Shown here: piece by piece, positions 14,401 through 15,131 of the stretch
Layout of the letters: each line of letters starts with the position of its first letter
Position numbering within the stretch: position 1 is the stretch's first letter
Source: Burkholderiaceae bacterium
GTDB lineage: Bacteria; Pseudomonadota; Gammaproteobacteria; Burkholderiales; Burkholderiaceae_F
NCBI GenBank assembly: GCA_013696665.1
Contig: JACCYC010000087.1
Span: forward strand, 1-15,131
Length of the DNA: 15,131 nucleotides
Direction of reading: 5' to 3'
Translations under genes and position numbers: made by a program
The notes under the pieces: generated by a model
What the model was told of the DNA's origin: nothing
The model's database searches: none
Seen by the model: the letters and a program-made list of their open reading frames with translations, nothing else

Positions 14401-15131
14401 GTGATAAAACTGCGCCAGGCGATCGACGCAAGACGCCGCTGCCTGCTGGGCGCTGCGGCGGCGTCGCTTTCCGATTCCACGATCGCGCAGCTCTCCTCGA
14501 GCCGGACACTGAGAATCATTCTGACGGCGCCGCCCGGCTCCTCGATCGATGTGCTGGGCCGCGTAGTCGCCGACAAAATGCGCGAGCGGATGGGCCACGC
14601 CGTGCTGGTTGAAAACCGGCCCGCCGCCGGCGGCACTGTCGGTACCAACGAGATTGCAAAGGCGGCGGCCGATGGATCAACAATCGGGCTGTCATTTACC
14701 GGCCCGCTCGCAACGGCGCCGTTTCTGTATGCGAAGTTGCCGTATGACCCAATAAAAGATCTTGCTCCGATCGTTTTGGTGGGCACCGCACCGAATGTTC
14801 TCGCGGTCAACGCTGCACTGCCCGTCAAGTCGTTCACGGAATTCCTGGCCTATGCGCGCCGGAATCCAGGGAAGCTGAACTACGCGTCGGTCGGCAATGG
14901 AAGCGCCTCGCATCTGTCCATGGAATTGCTGAAGACCGAGGCCGGCCTCTTCATGGTCCACATTCCGTACAACGGCGCTCCCCCCGCCGTGCAGGCCGTT
15001 GCCGCGGGTGATGTGCACGTTGTGATGTCGAACCCCACCACGCTATTGCCCATTGTTCAGTCAGGACGCGTAAGGCTGCTGGCGGTCACCAGCCGCCAGC
15101 GATGGGCCGGGCTGCGCGACCTACCCACGAT
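14401..15131 (+). CDS. Bug/TctC-family periplasmic solute-binding protein, N-terminal part
   Basis: The first 243 residues of a tripartite tricarboxylate transporter receptor (Bug family), cut by the right edge. The frame is open from a TAA at 14386; the GTG at 14401 is the best start and is followed by an export signal: basic RRR at 11-13, LLGAAAASL, then an A-Q cleavage-like site near 33. Bug features follow in order: ILTAPPGSSIDVLGR (a variant of the usual PFPPGG loop), VENRPAAGG, YDPIKDLAPI, YARRNPGKLNYASVGNGS, VHIPYNGAPPAVQAV and VRLLAVTS. Such proteins bind carboxylates or other small polar molecules outside the inner membrane and often lack a linked transporter. The ligand cannot be read from sequence. 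No clear ribosome-binding site precedes the GTG, so the start is less certain than the frame. It is probably unrelated in function to topB. Confidence 0.92.
   Translation, partial: MIKLRQAIDARRRCLLGAAAASLSDSTIAQLSSSRTLRIILTAPPGSSIDVLGRVVADKMRERMGHAVLVENRPAAGGTVGTNEIAKAAADGSTIGLSFTGPLATAPFLYAKLPYDPIKDLAPIVLVGTAPNVLAVNAALPVKSFTEFLAYARRNPGKLNYASVGNGSASHLSMELLKTEAGLFMVHIPYNGAPPAVQAVAAGDVHVVMSNPTTLLPIVQSGRVRLLAVTSRQRWAGLRDLPT

Noticed and set aside
13796..14509. A 237-codon minus-strand frame opposite the end of topB and the start of the Bug gene
   Set aside because: It is antisense to the zinc ribbons and basic tail of topB and is extremely arginine-rich, a by-product of that tail.

Overview
The window is high-GC bacterial DNA from a betaproteobacterium, most likely in the order Burkholderiales. 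The evidence is an NtrY/NtrX pair preceded by a DUF4390 protein, a Bug-type (TctC) solute-binding protein, the dprA-smg-topoisomerase order, and protein sequences that look betaproteobacterial throughout. Genus cannot be fixed by reading alone. No tRNA, rRNA, CRISPR array, insertion sequence or prophage gene was seen. Both ends cut through genes.

The layout is two divergent blocks around a gene-free stretch at 8226-8622. Everything left of it is on the minus strand. In order of transcription this is def (peptide deformylase), a LytS-type membrane histidine kinase, its LytTR response regulator, fmt (Met-tRNA formyltransferase), rsmB (16S rRNA m5C967 methyltransferase), a secreted DUF4390 protein, ntrY and the start of ntrX. 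Everything right of it is on the plus strand: a secreted LysM protein, dprA, smg, a topoisomerase III (topB) and the first two thirds of a Bug-type periplasmic binding protein.

The core is an old proteobacterial housekeeping neighbourhood: def-fmt-rsmB on one strand, dprA-smg on the other. fmt, rsmB and the DUF4390 gene are joined by 4-bp stop/start overlaps (GTGA, ATGA), so they are probably translationally coupled. Fmt and Def add and remove the N-formyl group of nascent proteins, and RsmB modifies the 30S subunit. NtrY/NtrX is an envelope-sensing two-component system that usually acts on nitrogen, redox or envelope genes. On the other side, DprA loads RecA on incoming single-stranded DNA, Smg is of unknown function, and topoisomerase III resolves DNA.

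The main local oddity is the LytS/LytTR pair lying between def and fmt, which are normally adjacent. A weak hairpin terminator after def suggests that this pair may head a seven-gene unit with one two-component system at each end. Other leads are a good sigma70-like promoter with a dyad in its spacer just before smg, a full-length topoisomerase III where E. coli has only the zinc-ribbon protein YrdD, and an imperfect 40-nt hairpin in the divergent region. I found no clear new defence or mobile system. The leads are regulatory and contextual, and I rate them moderate at best.
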